From the NCBI GenBank assembly GCA_025765595.1, contig JAIVFH010000075.1, positions 1-64,000 on the forward strand: 64,000 bases of DNA. The letters are read 5' to 3'. Position numbers and translations under genes: made by a program. Each line of letters opens with the position of its first letter. Within the stretch, counting starts at the first letter, position 1. Source of the stretch: Obelidium mucronatum. Lineage: Eukaryota; Chytridiomycota; Chytridiomycetes; Chytridiales; Chytriomycetaceae. A model generated the notes under the pieces. The model did not search any database. It had not been told where the DNA came from and saw nothing but the letters and a program-made list of their open reading frames with translations. Shown here in pieces: positions 11,205-22,953 of this stretch.

Positions 11205-11490
11205 ACCGCAATTCAGTGATGTAGGCATTTTTATCATTGTAAATTGAGGAATCAATTAAATAAAAACCAAAAACCACCGGCCACTCCGGCCACTCCAGGA
11301 AGACTGAAACTTTCAGGAATATTGTAGTTAGTTTTTACAATAATAATGCCATTTATTCTAGGATTTTTGGTGCAGGCCGATAGGGGGTTTCTGTATTGTG
11401 CAAGGAATCAGATTAATCAAAAACCAACCACGACACCAGGAGTGTAACTTTCAGGAATATTGTAATAAGTCTTTACAATAATATTGACTA
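11205..11490 (+). repeat. Downstream module B, diverged duplicate
   Basis: Follows the 380-aa gene and parallels 7305-7610: an AACCGCAATTCAGTGAT start, GGCCACTCCAGGAAG, the CTGAAACTTTCAG palindrome (11304-11316), TTTCAGGAATATT, and GTGCAGGCCGATAGGGG leading into a second shorter copy with AACTTTCAGGAATATTG. Same order as after the H3-mimic gene but clearly diverged. Confidence 0.7.
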
Positions 11491-11549
11491 TTTGGTTAAA
11501 GGGGGTTAGATGTAGACAAAAGTTCAAGTTGTGCTCAGAGCGGTATCTT

Positions 11550-12097
11550 TACTAACGTAAGGCGCCGTGTGGCGCCCTTTCCACCTTACATGTTTAACTA
11601 CTCCTAAAACACCGAGTCAAAAGGAGAAGGTGAGGCGCCAAGGAGCGCCAAAGTTGCGCCACATTGAAGTGGTCGCAATACATATTCACGCATCAGCGCG
11701 TACATTTTTTAGCATGTTATGCAACCTAGTAATATAATAGGTTGGTTCCAACATTAGTTGGGACAGAATTGGTGCAGGCGGGCTTGGGGTGTGAAAGAGA
11801 GGTCATGGTGTGAAAATACACGACCCCCCCCCCCCCCCCCCCCCCAAGCAAGGGACCTTCCCAGAAACTCTTGGATTGAGTTTCTTAGTTTAAATAGACC
11901 CTAATAATGACTTTACATGATCTTTATTCGACCGCGGTGTGCGGTTGGTGTCGACTCTACACACCCCCACACCTTGTAATAACGCTTATAGCGTGTTTTT
12001 GCAAGTAAATATGCAACGTTAATCTAATATTAACAGCTTCAACGGATTTGGTGATACAGAGACAAGTGACTAGCTGGTGATTTGGATTGATGAATCC
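11550..12097 (+). promoter_or_regulatory. Upstream module B: hairpin, 22-C run, GCGG box
   Basis: Homologous to 5360-5945 and placed before the 659-aa gene. It contains a hairpin with AAGGCGCC and GGCGCC arms (11569-11586), the conserved line AATTGGTGCAGGCGGGCTTG plus GGGTGTGAAAG, 22 Cs (11824-11845), and a diverged copy (11846-11939) of the 120-bp unit found before the 380-aa gene, ending ACCGCGGTG. This links all three plus-strand genes to one cis vocabulary. Confidence 0.6.
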
Positions 12098-12114
12098 CAT
12101 ACTGCGACAGTATG
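12098..12114. promoter_or_regulatory. CATACTGcgaCAGTATG palindrome, copy 3
   Basis: Inverted repeat with 7-nt arms only 21 nt before the start codon of the 659-aa gene, followed by AGATTTAATTCTTTG and an A tract. The same flank occurs at copy 2. The position suggests a core-promoter or 5' UTR signal. Confidence 0.6.
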
Positions 12115-12135
12115 AGATTTAATTCTTTGAAAAAA

Positions 12136-14637
12136 ATGTACATGAACAGAGACCAAGTCGCTGCGAATCGCAACCAGGCCTTACCATTACGTGCCCAAGT
12201 CCTTGCACACATGAATGCTTCAAAGAACGGGGTCAATACTGTGGGGCAAGGTCAATCTTTGGTGCCGCCAGCAGGGGGATCTACAACACTAGCAATACCA
12301 AGTTAGTCGTTGTTTCTCCTTAATTTCATCATGCACCTGGATAACATCTAGCTATCAGAACTGATCGCAGCTGCTAGGGAAGGCGGTCTGTCGATTGTGG
12401 GAAGAGCCTCTCAACGCATGATGGGTATGTTGTTTGAATGACCCAAGCATTCAACCAACACAACCAAACATGGATCTGCAGAACCAAGCTCCTCTGTCGC
12501 CAACTCAACTGACAGGCTTTATGATTCAGTCAAAGGTTGGGGACTTGAGCTTTATATGTAAAGCTCAACATGATTGTTTTAAGGAGCGACGCATCTCATG
12601 GAGTTTGACGAGGAGGATGATTCTGATGCTCAAGATGAGGTTGAGGTCTTGATGATTTCTCTACGGCATTTTTATTCTAAACTGCTATTCCTATAGAATC
12701 CCTTCTCGGATGATGTTGAATTTGGCACCAGGTGTCTTGCAGTGCCAGGAAAACATTATTGTAACCACGCAAACGCTCAGAGATAATCAAGTTAAATTGG
12801 GGTTCTTATGTAGTTACATGTGGTAAGTTAACAATTCCTGCAGTGTTGCAACTAGTTAACTTTTAAGTCTTAGTCTCTGAAGAGTATGACTGGGCTTCCT
12901 TAGAGACTACAAACCCAAGAAAGAGGGCTTACCGTGAAATGTGCGGGAAAGCATTCAAATTCACAGGGCTGAAAATCACCACGGAAGCAAAATTCCGTCA
13001 GACAGTTATTGTTGGTATCACTGTTGCCCGGACTTGTTGGTTTTCAGATACTTATCTGAATGGTTGTGCTCCAAGAAAGGTGGATCTGTCGGATTTCTGC
13101 TTGCTTTTATTGGAGGCTTTTGAAGAGTTTATCCCCAAACCGTCAGTACACGGGATTGCAGATGTCTCGGTTGTGTTGAAAAACGCGTGTGGTTTGGACA
13201 ATGTTACAGGTAAAAGTTTGTATAAAACCATTGAAAACCACAAGAAAGGTATTCTTTTTTTCTTTTTATTTGGCAAATTAATTGTGATTAATTTATTAAG
13301 TTGAGTAGGGATTTCCTCGCCTGTTGCGGCTTCCCTGGCTGTTACAAAGGAAACGTCACCTCTGGATTGGGACACTGACGCTGAAATGTTTGGGGGGGAA
13401 CTGGACTTTAGCGATTTGCACGGACCCCCTCAACCGCGTTCCGCAGAGCCATCGCCCGCACCATCAGCCAAAGATCCCCAGCCCGATGCTCAAGAAGTTC
13501 AAAGTCCACCACCAGCATCTGGGCATGATAGCCCCCCCTCATCTCCCTCTACCCCAACCTCTGTTTGCGAAGCCACATCTTCTCCACCTCCAAAAAGAAC
13601 CCATGGTGGGATTTAAAAAGCTGCAAACAAACAACCAAGAGTTGCCAAAGCAAGAAAGAGGCGCCATTCTTCACCAGCACCCTACAGCAAGTCAACAGTA
13701 TCTGGAAGAAAACCAAGGGGTCAGAATATACCCAAATCTTCTGATGCTGAGCAACTTATTGCTGATCATGGGTCTTTCATCCAGCAAGCGTTCGATGCAA
13801 CATTTGAAAAGGGCAGCGCTGATGAGGATCTTGTCGATGTGTCAACCACTGCCAACCCTGTTTATGTGACAAGTGAGCGTTCAAGAGGGGCGGCAAATTT
13901 TCTGCAATACGGAAATCTTACAATGACCGAGTTCCTGAAACGTATTACTGCAGCAGGATATGCAAAGCAGATTGGTCAAATCTTTGCGGACGCGTTCCCT
14001 GCGTGCCCTGCGGGTATGTTATTGTCTGTTTCTGTTGATTTCTTTTTTGGATGCCACAATCTAACCAACAAGAAAACAAGCACCCCTCTCAAAGGAGCTA
14101 GTGTCTGATTTGTCAGATAATGCAGAGGAACTGTCTGACAGGGAAGGTGATTTAGTTCAAGGGGGGAAGGATGTTGCAGCAGCACCAGGGAGAGGCTCCG
14201 CAATCAGTGGGGAAGACTCACTTGGTTCTGTTGGAGTCGGTGGTAATGAATCAGATGCTACCAAAGATACAGAAATGTCGGAAGCCAACAAGGGATTTAG
14301 CCTACATGAAAGTGAAATGGATGTTCAAGAGTTCCTCACTTACCGTGGCGGAACACCTCAACTGCCTTCCACTGCTCCTCAGCATACTACTCCAGAGGAT
14401 TTCAACCCCAAAATTCACTGGATCTTTACCATGGCCAAGGAAGCGGACGTTGAGATTCTGGTTGGTTCTGAGTGGCAATTGGGGACACTACGTACTCAAA
14501 ATTTCACTGCGGGAAAGTTGGAATCTGTTGCGATTTGGTTTTATAGAGGTAGTGAAAGTTTTGTCAAAATTGACGTTAAAGACCCACGTCAGTTGGTACA
14601 GTTGAGAAAACCAATTGAAGAATATGTTGTTGAGTAG
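12136..14637 (+). CDS. Cluster protein, 659 aa, ten exons, likely nuclear
   Basis: Ten exons read by eye sum to 1980 nt with one open frame: 12136-12301, 12359-12424, about 12482-12535, a 62-nt exon (about 12584-12645), a 35-nt exon ending near 12732, a 29-nt exon ending near 12810, then 12868-13209, 13309-13605, 13642-14013 and 14081-14637. The protein has a possible N-terminal helix region, an acidic segment (EFDEEDDSDAQDEVE), a globular block around EEYDWASLETTNPRKRAYRE that ends near LLLLEAFEEFIPKP, a Pro/Ser-rich linker, a basic motif KARKRRH typical of a nuclear signal, a helical block (MTEFLKRITAAGYAKQIGQI), an acidic region and a C-terminal beta-rich block (WQLGTLRTQNFTAGKLESVA). No family is recognised. 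Nine introns with an intact frame argue that the gene is expressed and under selection. Confidence 0.7.
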
Positions 14638-14887
14638 TTTCCTGCCTTTTATTCCTTATTTTTGTATATTTTTGCATGATATCTGAATTGCTTGTGTTTT
14701 GTTTTTGTATTCCTTTCTTTTGTATCTTTTGCATTAATAAATATAAAGTATAATTATGTAGTTCATTCACAAAGCAAACAGGGGATACGAATTAAAAGAT
14801 TGCTCTTTTATTCCAGGAACCACCAAACCTGGATACTGTTTTAAACAGTATTATCTTAAGTTTACTGTGAATGCAACTGACATTGCT
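14638..14887. other. Intergenic gap with polyadenylation-like signal
   Basis: T-rich 3' region of the 659-aa gene with TTAATAAATATAAAG at about 14734, then an odd-centred palindrome TACTGTTTTAAACAGTA (about 14834-14850). It could lie near one end of the neighbouring transposon, but I found no convincing terminal inverted repeat. Confidence 0.4.
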
Positions 14888-16335
14888 TTATTTTGTGTAA
14901 AATAAAGAGAGAGCTTTATGAAAAGAGTTGGTAAAGACAGAGTTTGGAACTTCCTGCCATGACTTTTCAACCCAAGTGCATACTTCAAGATGAGTTGGCT
15001 TCCTTCTCCAGCTGCCAGTTGACTTTTCCATAATAGTCTCTCTATTCCACCTTTTCCAGCAATTGCGCAGATTCCGTTTGAAAGGATTGATTATTCCCAC
15101 ATTCAATGGTTGTAGTAATCCAGTGTATCCACCAGGAATTGTTGCAATATCAAGATTAAGACGCTTACATTTACTCTTGACTTTGTCAGTAAGGTGCTGT
15201 TTTGCAGAGTCCCAGATAATCATTTTCCTTCCAGTGTTGGTACCCCTTTTGGATATAGCGGGAATCACATGTGACAGCATAATCTCCTCATCCATCCATG
15301 CATTTTTTGGCAGCAGACACTAACTTTTATATTCGCTTCCTTCACTGCTTTGGACACTTGTTTTGACAGCTTTGCGTTCTTGGCGCCTTTGAAAATAACC
15401 AAGGGTTCTGCACGTGTGCCATTAGCCGCACCGGTGAGCCCTATTGTAATTCCATTCTTGTCATTTCCAGAGTTGGCACAAACTATACGTGATGCTCCTT
15501 TAAAATGTACAGTATATGGAGATGGCATGTCGAAATAAATACAAGTTTCATCAAAGTTTTGAAAGTTGCTGCATTTGTAATCATTTGACTCGTTGAATCT
15601 ATTTAAATACTCAAAGAAGTTAGTAACTTTAGGATCTGTGCAGTTGTCTTGTGTCAGTGGCATCACAGGTTTTGTTTTTTTCATTGTTGTGGTTCTGGTG
15701 TGGTCTTGTGTCTGGGGAATAGGTATCTTCATGAACAAGGGTAGATCAAGTGGTGAGTTTTGGTTCAAAAGAAGTCCCTTGCTGCTTGTGGTAGAAACCT
15801 TGAGTCTAGCCAAGTTAAATCTCCGAAGAAAACCATACACCCAACTGGTTGACGCTTTAAATCTGGCACCTATTGGGTGATTAGTAACAACAAGAGAATA
15901 CATCCACTCCCGCAGGTCACTGAAGGAAACTGTAAGCCCGTGATTTCTTTGATCTGCAACAATTGAAAACAGTTCTCTTTCTTCGAAAGGGAATCGGCAT
16001 TGAAGCATGGTCGGAGAAAAGACTGCTGTTGAGACAATTCCATCTCTATCTATTAGTGTCTGCGACAATGGCTTTGGTTGTTGGATTAGTGGTTTCCTTT
16101 GGGTTAGTGGGTTTATGCCACCACCAGGCATACGTTTTCCCCATCCTAAATGAACAGCTCCTTTTCCTCTAGCTTTAACATCAGCCTGGACTCGTTGGAT
16201 AGATCTGATCCACTTTGAGAGAGTAGACCTGGACAAATGGTGATCAGCTGCCACTTTGGCGGCAATACCACGTGTCGTTAGACTGTTGGTAGAGGCTGAA
16301 GCAAGAAGCTGTTGATAGATAGCTACAACGCGCAT
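14888..16335 (-). pseudogene. Broken pogo/Tigger-like (DDE_1, CENP-B type) transposase
   Basis: Starting at ATG 16335, the protein has an N-terminal helix-turn-helix (TRGIAAKVAADHHLSRSTLS), a second DNA-binding part with WVYGFLRRFNL, and a DDE_1 core: first Asp in NFDETCIYFD, then FKGASRIVCANSGNDKNGIT. At 15303-15308 (an A run on the coding strand, 6 A) the frame shifts. Restoring one base continues the core with AWMDEEIMLSHVIPAI, IWDSAKQHLT (second Asp) and LLQPLNVGIINPFK, where the usual third Asp is Asn. The frameshift and the altered triad both indicate an inactive copy. Terminal inverted repeats were not identified. It separates the left cluster from host genes. Confidence 0.85.
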
Positions 16336-16534
16336 TTTGTACACTAGAGTGTGTGGTAATTGTCATGGTTTGACAATTTTTTATTTGAGTCTTTCTTTTT
16401 GAAATTAACAGTATTTCTTCCCTTTGGGGAGTGTATGAATCCTAAGTGTTAATTTGGATTTTATTGTTGCCATTTAAAACTGGAAGAATCTTTCTTAAAA
16501 CTAAAGTTTTAATATAACAAAGAGTGACAACACC

Positions 16535-18974
16535 TTACAATACCATTCCCAAACCAACTGCTCCTGCAACAATTCCGGCCATCACGTCGATTCCAGATGC
16601 ACCGTTGGCAACATTGGATCCAGACGATCCAGAAGAGGATGATGGAACAGTGAACTTGATGTTGGTGCTGAGGGTGGAGGTTTGAGTTGTTGCTTCTCCG
16701 TCTCTTCTTCCTGCATTGACAAAACTGAAATAGACAGTGACTTGGATTGGAACCACGACTTGCACCAATCCATCGCTGGATTCTCCTTGTTGGAATTTGC
16801 TCCAGTCGACGCATTTATAGTGATAGCTGGCTTGAACAATTGTTGCAGTCGTATCAACCGATCGTTTGTTTCCAACCATGATCGTGGGACACAGGAACAC
16901 AGCAACGTAAGCATCCGTATCAGTCAATTCATCTGCTGCGCCACTGATTGATTTTTCTTTGGGAGTGTCACTGGTCACAATCGCAGCCGGGCCATTTCCT
17001 GGGACAGGATCACCCCATTTTACCGCTGTAACTTTGTTTTCACCGACCACAACAGTTGCAATATAGCTTTTGAAAGTGTTTGGAAGCATATCCAAGATAG
17101 TAGAACCAGTACCGGCAAAGGCGGCAGAAATGACTTTGACGGGAATCAGGACGACGGTGCCCGGACCAATGGCCGGTGACGCAGTCAAACTGACAGTTTT
17201 CCCAACCACACCGAATGATTTAAAATTTCCAAATGTAATGGCAAACACCTGTTGAGTGATTGTGACGCCGGCCCAACAGTTTCGATTGATAATAGGAGCG
17301 ATGGGTTTGCCCTCAAGATCAGCAGAAGGACTATTTATGAGGTACGTGTGTGCATAAGTGTCTGTAATAGATTGCGCCGCATTGGTTGAAGCCACCGCCT
17401 TCGTCCACGTCCCAACAATGCCTGTAATTTGGGAATATGGTAAATAACTCTCTTAACTTCCAATGAAGCACTTACTGAAAGAAGTGGCGGCACAGGGAAC
17501 ACTGAACGTGGCGCAATTAGACGCCAGAGCACCATCCTGGGTAGCAATCACATGTTCTCCACCAGATGGGTATTTGACTTCAATTTTGGTCAAGGAGATG
17601 TCATTGCCTGGGTTTGTCGCCGAGCACACTTTAATGGCATAGTTTCCTCCATCCGTCTTTGGAACGGTAATAGAGGCAGTGTAATCGGCATTCACAGAAG
17701 ACATTTGAGCATTGTATTGTCCGGTCGCAGCTTTATACACATTCAAAGTCAAATCGAATGCTTTTGAAGATTTGGCGTATGGATTGATATCAGCTCTGAT
17801 TTTTGGCTGAGCTCCTCCATCTGATAATCCAAACTCTGTTGTAAGAGTCACTGTAGCCTTTCGGCGAATCACATCAAACTCTCCGTCAAACGTTTGATCA
17901 AATTCGAAGCAATTCCGAAGGAACGAGACTCCAGTTGTGCACGGAGTAGTTCCGGAATCATACAGAGTCGCTTCACAAGCATTAGTTGATGTTTTTGTTT
18001 TCACAGTGATTTTCGACAAATATTTTCCTGCAGTGAAAGCCTTGTAATCAGGATTAGCGATACCAACATACGCATTGGCAAAGTCAAAGTACGGAAGACC
18101 GTAAGCTTTGCCAAACAAGAGTCAGTCAAGCTGTATATTCTAATAAAATAAAAAAACTCACCGTTGGTACCAATGATCCTGTTTGACGCGTCTCTGAGAA
18201 CTATATCAAACGAAAGAAAGTTAGTTGACTGCAACCAAAAAACAAAGAAACACACAGAAGACACTAAACTGTTTGCACCAAAGATGATGTTAATGTTGTC
18301 GTCAACAGGTGAGTAGTACGCAAAGATGCTGTTCTTTGCAGGCACTGGAATCTTTCCCGACGAGTCGTACGCTTCGACAAAAAAGTCGTTGGCCATAGAG
18401 TCTACGTTGGTGTGTCCCTTGAACATGAAGTCGGTGATGGGAACACATTTGGCGTCGAAGGCGTTGAGGAGGTCGGTTTTGAAGTTTGCGCCGTTTCCCC
18501 AAGCTTGATCAAGTCGAGCGGATGTTATCTTGCTACTAGCATCAAGGGAAAGAACGAGTTTTTGAGCATTGTTCACTGATCCCAAGTTTGAAGTAATGAT
18601 CAACCTAGTAAGATTTAGTCAATTATCAAAAAGTTGCAAGTTAATACAAGGACGTACGTTTGATCGCCTGAGCAAGCGCCAGCACCAGTTTTCGGAGTGA
18701 TTTTGAGTTGACAAAAATTAGAAGAAGTAGGAAGAATTGATGCAATGCATGGCGAGTCAGAGAAGTAGATTGTTTGACCAATGTTGGTCAATTGAAGATC
18801 GATGGATGTTTTCTCCACGGCCGTGGCACCAAGAACAACAGAAGGAAAAATTCCACTCGGGGGCAAGGGCTGGGCTGTGCCACACCCTGGGAGCGATGGT
18901 AACTGAAAAGAAAAAGTATCCGCAAACGCCGACTTTGCGGCGGCCAAAAGTGCCAAAACGCTGAGAAGCTGCAT
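16535..18974 (-). CDS. Secreted, probably GPI-anchored surface protein, 4 exons
   Basis: Exons 18658-18974, 18162-18604, 17476-18105 and 16535-17421 join in frame (758 aa, or 746 if a possible 36-nt in-frame intron in exon 2 is spliced). A signal peptide is evident (MQLLSVLALLAAAKSAFA). The body is beta-rich with spaced Cys. The C-terminus has a Ser/Gly linker (SSSSGSSGSNVANGASG) and a hydrophobic tail (VMAGIVAGAVGLGMVL), the pattern of a GPI signal. The ectodomain is not recognised, and a cell-wall or zoospore surface role is inferred from topology only. The introns have good GTACGT, GTGAGT and GTAAGT donors. Confidence 0.8.
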
Positions 18975-19259
18975 CGTTTTTTCCGTTTTTGCGGCGTCAG
19001 CGCGCGTCGCACGTCGCTTTTATACGCGGCCGGCGCATTGTTTGCCGAGTTGCATTGTTTGCGCAAGTCATTGTTTGCGAACTCACACTTTTCGCAGTGG
19101 CTGAAGAGACGCGCCGTCGGCCGACGGGAACAAAAAAAAAGGGAAAAACCAGGAAAAAACAGGATGTTGGAACGCGGAAAGAGGAAAACAAGGAGAGAGT
19201 GGGTCTATTTACGAGTGCTTTTGCTAAAGAAACATGTGCTGCGATCCCTTGTTGACAAG

Positions 19260-20130
19260 ACACGAGTCGAGTTGATGTCTATTGCTTTTAAAACACTTAA
19301 TTGCTTTATTGAATGTAGGTTCGTTTATTCACCTTTGTGTCGCTTTCATATCCAAACTACTTTTCTCTTTGAAAAACCATGTTTCAAAGAAACGGTGCTT
19401 TGTGCTCTGTTTTCGTTTATTTCATGCCGTTTTATTTGTTTGTCGAGTTGTTCATTTGTTCTTCTATTCGATCCGGTTCCCTCGGTTTCGAGTTGAAAGA
19501 AACATTGTTTACTGCTCTGATTATATTTCGTGTCGTTTTATTGGTTTGTTGAGTTGTTGAATTGTTCTTCTATTCTGTCGGTTTCCCTTCACTCAAAGAA
19601 AGTACTCTTCGAAAAACCACGCTTCGAGTAAATCATTGCTTGATGCTCTGTTTTCTTTGATTCCATCTCGTTTTGAATATTCAATCGTTTGTTGATTTTG
19701 TTCTTCTACTTTATTCCCCTTTCCCTTCAGTCGAAACTAGTTACTGAATCACTGATTGAAAACACACCTTTCGAGTTCAATTAAACATTGTTAAAATACT
19801 TGATTTCGTTTAGTTCATGTCGATTTATTCATTCGACTCTTTTTTCCCTCACATCTCATACTTAAAATAAATCACTGCTTCAAAACACAGATTTCGACTT
19901 CAAATAAACATTGCTTGATGCTCCGTTTTCGCTTATTCCATATTGTCCCGAATATTCAATTGTCTGTTGCTTTGTTTTTCTACTTTATTCCTTTTCCCTT
20001 CACTTGAAACCAGTGAATCTTTGAAAAAAGAAACATTGATTGATGCTCTGTTTTTGTTCATTTAATGCTTTTTTTATTTGTTTGAGGACTTTTTGCTTTG
20101 GTCTTCTATTTTATCCTCCTTTTGTAAAGT
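19260..20130. repeat. Degenerate roughly 110-130-bp tandem repeat, about six or seven units
   Basis: Units recur with the order AAACATTG, TTGATGCTCTGTTTTCG, a TTATTCCATG-like stretch, CGTTTTATTTGTTTG, TTGTTCTTCTATT and TTTCCCTTCACTCGAAA. Clear unit starts are near 19392, 19500, 19630, 19785, 19908 and 20030, and a weaker one near 19280. Units differ by many substitutions, so the array looks old. No coding frame spans it. It lies between the promoters/ends of the surface-protein and PPWD1-like genes. Confidence 0.65.
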
Positions 20131-20457
20131 ATGGAGATTTCCAGCTGCCAATTACCTATCTCATATTCCCTGCAAGAATACAGTATACAGACTTGTGGCA
20201 AGTATTGTTACTCCGTTTTATTTCATGCAATAGAACATGGGCCACCAAGTATTGCTGCAGAGAAAAAGGTGCATTTGCTTTTAGTCAAGGACTAAAAATT
20301 CCACGAGTACATTCTGCAGAATGCTCTGGTACGAAATTGCTGGGGGAATGGTGTTCTTCAGTTTTCAGTTAACTCTTGCTACAAGCTTGCAGTGTCAGTT
20401 GATGTGTTTCGCTGCAATTCTTATTCCAAACATTAAAAATTGTTGTATTCCACTTGC
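20131..20457. other. Non-coding stretch, nothing recognised
   Basis: Downstream flank of the PPWD1-like gene. No motif or coding frame supported. Confidence 0.4.
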
Positions 20458-22953
20458 TCAACGAACTTCAATGGAAAGAATTTTGATATCTTCATACGGC
20501 TTCTCATTCTTGTCAGTTCTTGCTTTCTCAATTCGATGAACAACATCCATTCCTCCTGTTGCTCTACCAAAAATTGTATGCTTGTTGTCAAGCCATGGCT
20601 AGAGTGTTCTACTGTTAGTTAAATGCTTCCAGTGGCAACAACAACTCACAGTAGGAACGGTAGTGATAAAAAATTGACTGGCATTGGTATTGGGACCACA
20701 ATTTGCCATGGACAAAGTATATGGACGGTCATGTTTAATCGCTCTTTGAAAGAAAAATATGTTAGGACAGAACTAGAAATTGTAATCCTTCTCACTTTGT
20801 AAACTCATCCTCAAAGTCATTACCCCACAGGGATTCTCCACCAGTTCCATCTCCCAATGGATCCCCCGTTTGAATCATGAAGGCTGTGATTACTCGATGG
20901 AAAATAACACCATCATAATAACCTTTCTTGGCCAGTCCAACAAAGTTCTCAACCGCCTTAGGTGCGTGCTCAGGAAACAAACGAACATGAATATCTCCAT
21001 ACGACGTGTGAATAATGGCCTGCGATCCCAAAGTGCCTTTGAGGTTGGCACTTGTCGCCACAGTCTGTTCTTCCCGAGAGGGCTTCTCGTTGAAAATATC
21101 TCGACCAGAGGATGAATTGGAACCAAAGTCCCCGCTGAAGATTGATGAGAATCAAATGATGTTCAGAAAGAGGACTTACGAATCGGGCTCTCTTCGACTG
21201 AACATATAGAAGCGATTACGCTTAAACGCAGTACATATGATTGTCGGATCTAATGTATCGATATCTTTCAAGGCCGCATTTTCTGAAGCTGCCATGGCCT
21301 ATATGATAATCAATCAAAGACAAACGAGAACTGGAAAAACACTTACAGTGGACATAAATCCCTTCTTTTTAGGAGCACCTTGATACATGGCAATATTTAA
21401 AAACCGCTGGTTTTCCATTTTCCCAATTAGTCTGGAGACGCGATTTGTTTCGATGTTCACAATCTTAATTCCAAGAACGGTGGCATAGATAATAAAGTGC
21501 CCAGACTCATCAAATACTAGATATGATTAACGATAGTTTAAAATGCGATTAAATGGGTTTAAAGAATTTCAAATCGCTTACCTGCATTTGCAGTGACACT
21601 TTGCCCACCCTTTACTTTTTCAATCTCGCGTTCCAATGCAAGTCTTCGTCCAAACTCCATATCATCAAGCTTATGTACTGCAGTGCCAGCCTGTTGCATT
21701 TCAGATACAACCGTCAAAGATTCGTCATATTTCCGTAAAAGCTTCCCCGTCGAAAACGAGAACACCCGGATTTGACGATCTTCAAATCCAAAAGTAACAA
21801 ACTTGGAGTAATCGTGAGAAAATGTAAGTGTTGCGGGATGTGACTTTGCCTAATTTGCCCAAGGTAAGTATACAAATTCATTCCATGATTCAGAAAGGAG
21901 AAGAAACACGTTACCTTCTTGAATTCATAGAGATCAGTTTCTCCTTTGAATTCCCAATCAATAAATGCACCCTTCTTTGGTCTAATCACGGTCATCTCGT
22001 CCAAATCAATGCGCCAATACTCAATCATCCCCCCCAGATCCACACTAACGACAGTCTTTGCAATGGGATTATATTGAATGATGTGAACTGACAAGGTATG
22101 CAACGATTCCGTCGAGAACAAAGGGTTATCCATTTTCCCAGATTTCTCCGTGTCTCTTGCGTCATACACATGAATGTGCGAGGAATCCAAGTCTGAAACG
22201 GCAAGTAACGCCTTCGCATCTTGTTTCTTTGCACACCAGCACAAGGCCCGTGGGAGATATGGAACTGAAAGAATGTTTATCATGTCAAAGTTAATGACGT
22301 CGAATATTTTGATGGATTTGTCGGCTCCCGCGGAGGCAAATAGCGCGCCTGATATAATAAGTGTGATGAGCACATGAGCAATCAACCTTTGCGAGATCTG
22401 TAATACCATCACTAGACCAAGCAATAGCAACAACAGGGCCCATATGTGCGCGGTAGTGCTTAACAAAGTCAATTCCAGTGGCCGTTTTTTTCCAAAACTT
22501 TACGTGTCCATCCACACTTGTCGTAATAATGAAATCGGTGATGGGTGTAACACACACAAAGTTGACTGTATCCCGATGCTTGTCAAGAAAGAATGGATAA
22601 AGTTAGCAAGGTTTAATCTAAAGAGTTTGCCCAAAAGACAATAAACCATGAGAGATCGCTCGTACATGTCCGCTTGGGGGAGGTTTTCAAGGTATAGGGC
22701 TTCGTGCGCCAAAACTTGTTAAAGAAAAAAAAAGCAAGAGATAGCCACATTAGCATACAAAATAGGCAGAGTACAATGTCTTACCGCGATGCTTTTTTGG
22801 TTTCCTGTTGACGCTCGCATTTCCTTCGCCATCATCCGCAGTTTCAGGGAGTGGCATTGGACCAACATCGTCATCATCCTCGCTATCGGCTTCTAATGTC
22901 GTCGAATCAATATATGAATATCTGTAGACCATTGAATCGTTGTCTGGTACCAT
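20458..22953 (-). CDS. PPWD1: PPWD1-like WD40 and cyclophilin peptidyl-prolyl isomerase
   Basis: Multi-exon gene starting [20 protein letters not shown] at 22953. The N-terminal half is a WD40 propeller with PPWD1 signatures ([58 protein letters not shown]). The C-terminal half is a cyclophilin domain: [73 protein letters not shown] and [14 protein letters not shown], with the catalytic Arg in FHR and the QFFI strand present. Family members are nuclear and spliceosome-associated and isomerise proline peptide bonds. An acidic N-terminal stretch ([11 protein letters not shown]) follows the start. The gene is divergent from SURF6 with only about 78 bp between start codons. Confidence 0.93.

Noticed and set aside
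14800..16530. Terminal inverted repeats of the pogo-like element
   Set aside because: Short ATACTGTT and AACAGTAT matches exist on both sides, but they are about 10 bp, mixed in orientation and not at clear TA target duplications.
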